Shown here: piece by piece, positions 63,620-64,000 of the stretch
Numbering within the stretch: position 1 is the stretch's first letter
Layout: the number at the start of each line of letters is the position of its first letter
Source of the DNA: Hoplostethus atlanticus
Lineage: Eukaryota > Chordata > Actinopteri > Trachichthyiformes > Trachichthyidae
Reading direction: 5' to 3'
DNA: 64,000 nucleotides
Assembly (NCBI GenBank): GCA_034670405.1
Contig: JAXDDX010000004.1
Coordinates: forward strand, 3,516,001-3,580,000
Program-made: the position numbers and the translations under genes
The notes under the pieces: generated by a model
Told to the model about the DNA's origin: nothing
Databases searched by the model: none
Seen by the model: the letters and a program-made list of their open reading frames with translations, nothing else

Positions 63620-64000
63620 AAATGATCACAGCATAGATATGTTTATCAAAAAGGACAAGAAGAAAGACATAAGAAATACCACATATCCAAGATTTATTTT
63701 TCTTTTGATTTGTGTAGTCTAATAGCCTTTCTTGGTGTGGGTTGGTCTACTGCAAATTTGCCCCAGTAGTAACAGTAAATCAGCAGGTCAGGTTTGCCAT
63801 AACACAAAAGTAGAAATTCAAGTACATCGTAGGCTAGCCTTGTTCTAATTCAGCTGAAGGTATTGGATTGTGTTGGAATGGCTGAAGCCATCACATAAAT
63901 CCTAAAGCATTAGTAATAAAAATGTAACATATCTGAGTGAAGAATATTATGCCTATATCCCTTAAAGTACATTTTATTTTGCAATTTCAGTATGAAGACC
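63620..64000. other. Right-end intergenic sequence
   Basis: AT-rich, no open frame or motif that I can support. Confidence 0.5.

Overview
The window is vertebrate nuclear DNA. It most probably comes from a ray-finned (teleost) fish: exons are short and split, almost all introns are GT-AG, (TG)n/(CT)n/(GA)n microsatellites are very frequent, and several degenerate interspersed repeats look like fish families. Nothing looks bacterial, phage or plasmid. The only real coding sequences I can support are three split genes. Their order matches my recollection of human 14q24.2 (RGS6 - DPF3 - ZFYVE1). All other open frames I examined look like microsatellite or intron noise.

Layout. About 1-32.9 kb, + strand: rgs6, an R7-family regulator of G-protein signalling. 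It has 16 coding exons (2500-30550), and a 19.2-kb first coding intron (2584-21740) makes up most of the left half. About 33-34 kb: convergent spacer. 37.5-52.8 kb, - strand: dpf3 (BAF45c), 9 coding exons, tail-to-tail with rgs6. 55.4-62.1 kb, - strand: zfyve1 (DFCP1), 11 coding exons, with a likely promoter near 63.1 kb. Splice sites, phases and lengths join zfyve1 into a complete protein of about 796 aa and dpf3 into one of about 334 aa. The rgs6 exons would give about 493 aa, but exon 11 carries one extra base that puts a stop in the Ggamma-like domain.

The genes do not form one pathway. rgs6 switches off Gi/o signalling with Gbeta5. dpf3 is an accessory subunit of the BAF chromatin remodeller. 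zfyve1 is a PI3P-binding ATPase of omegasomes, ER and lipid droplets. They are neighbours through conserved synteny.

Most worth checking: (1) the 1-bp frameshift in rgs6; (2) the dpf3 locus shows only a DPF3a-type C-terminus, with a degenerate half PHD finger and no visible double-PHD exons; (3) a GC-AG first coding intron in rgs6; (4) an interspersed repeat directly abutting a dpf3 splice acceptor; (5) an in-frame minisatellite in zfyve1 exon 1. I found no convincing new biological system. The novelty is in gene-structure oddities. Family identities and human comparisons rest on recalled protein sequences, not on a search.
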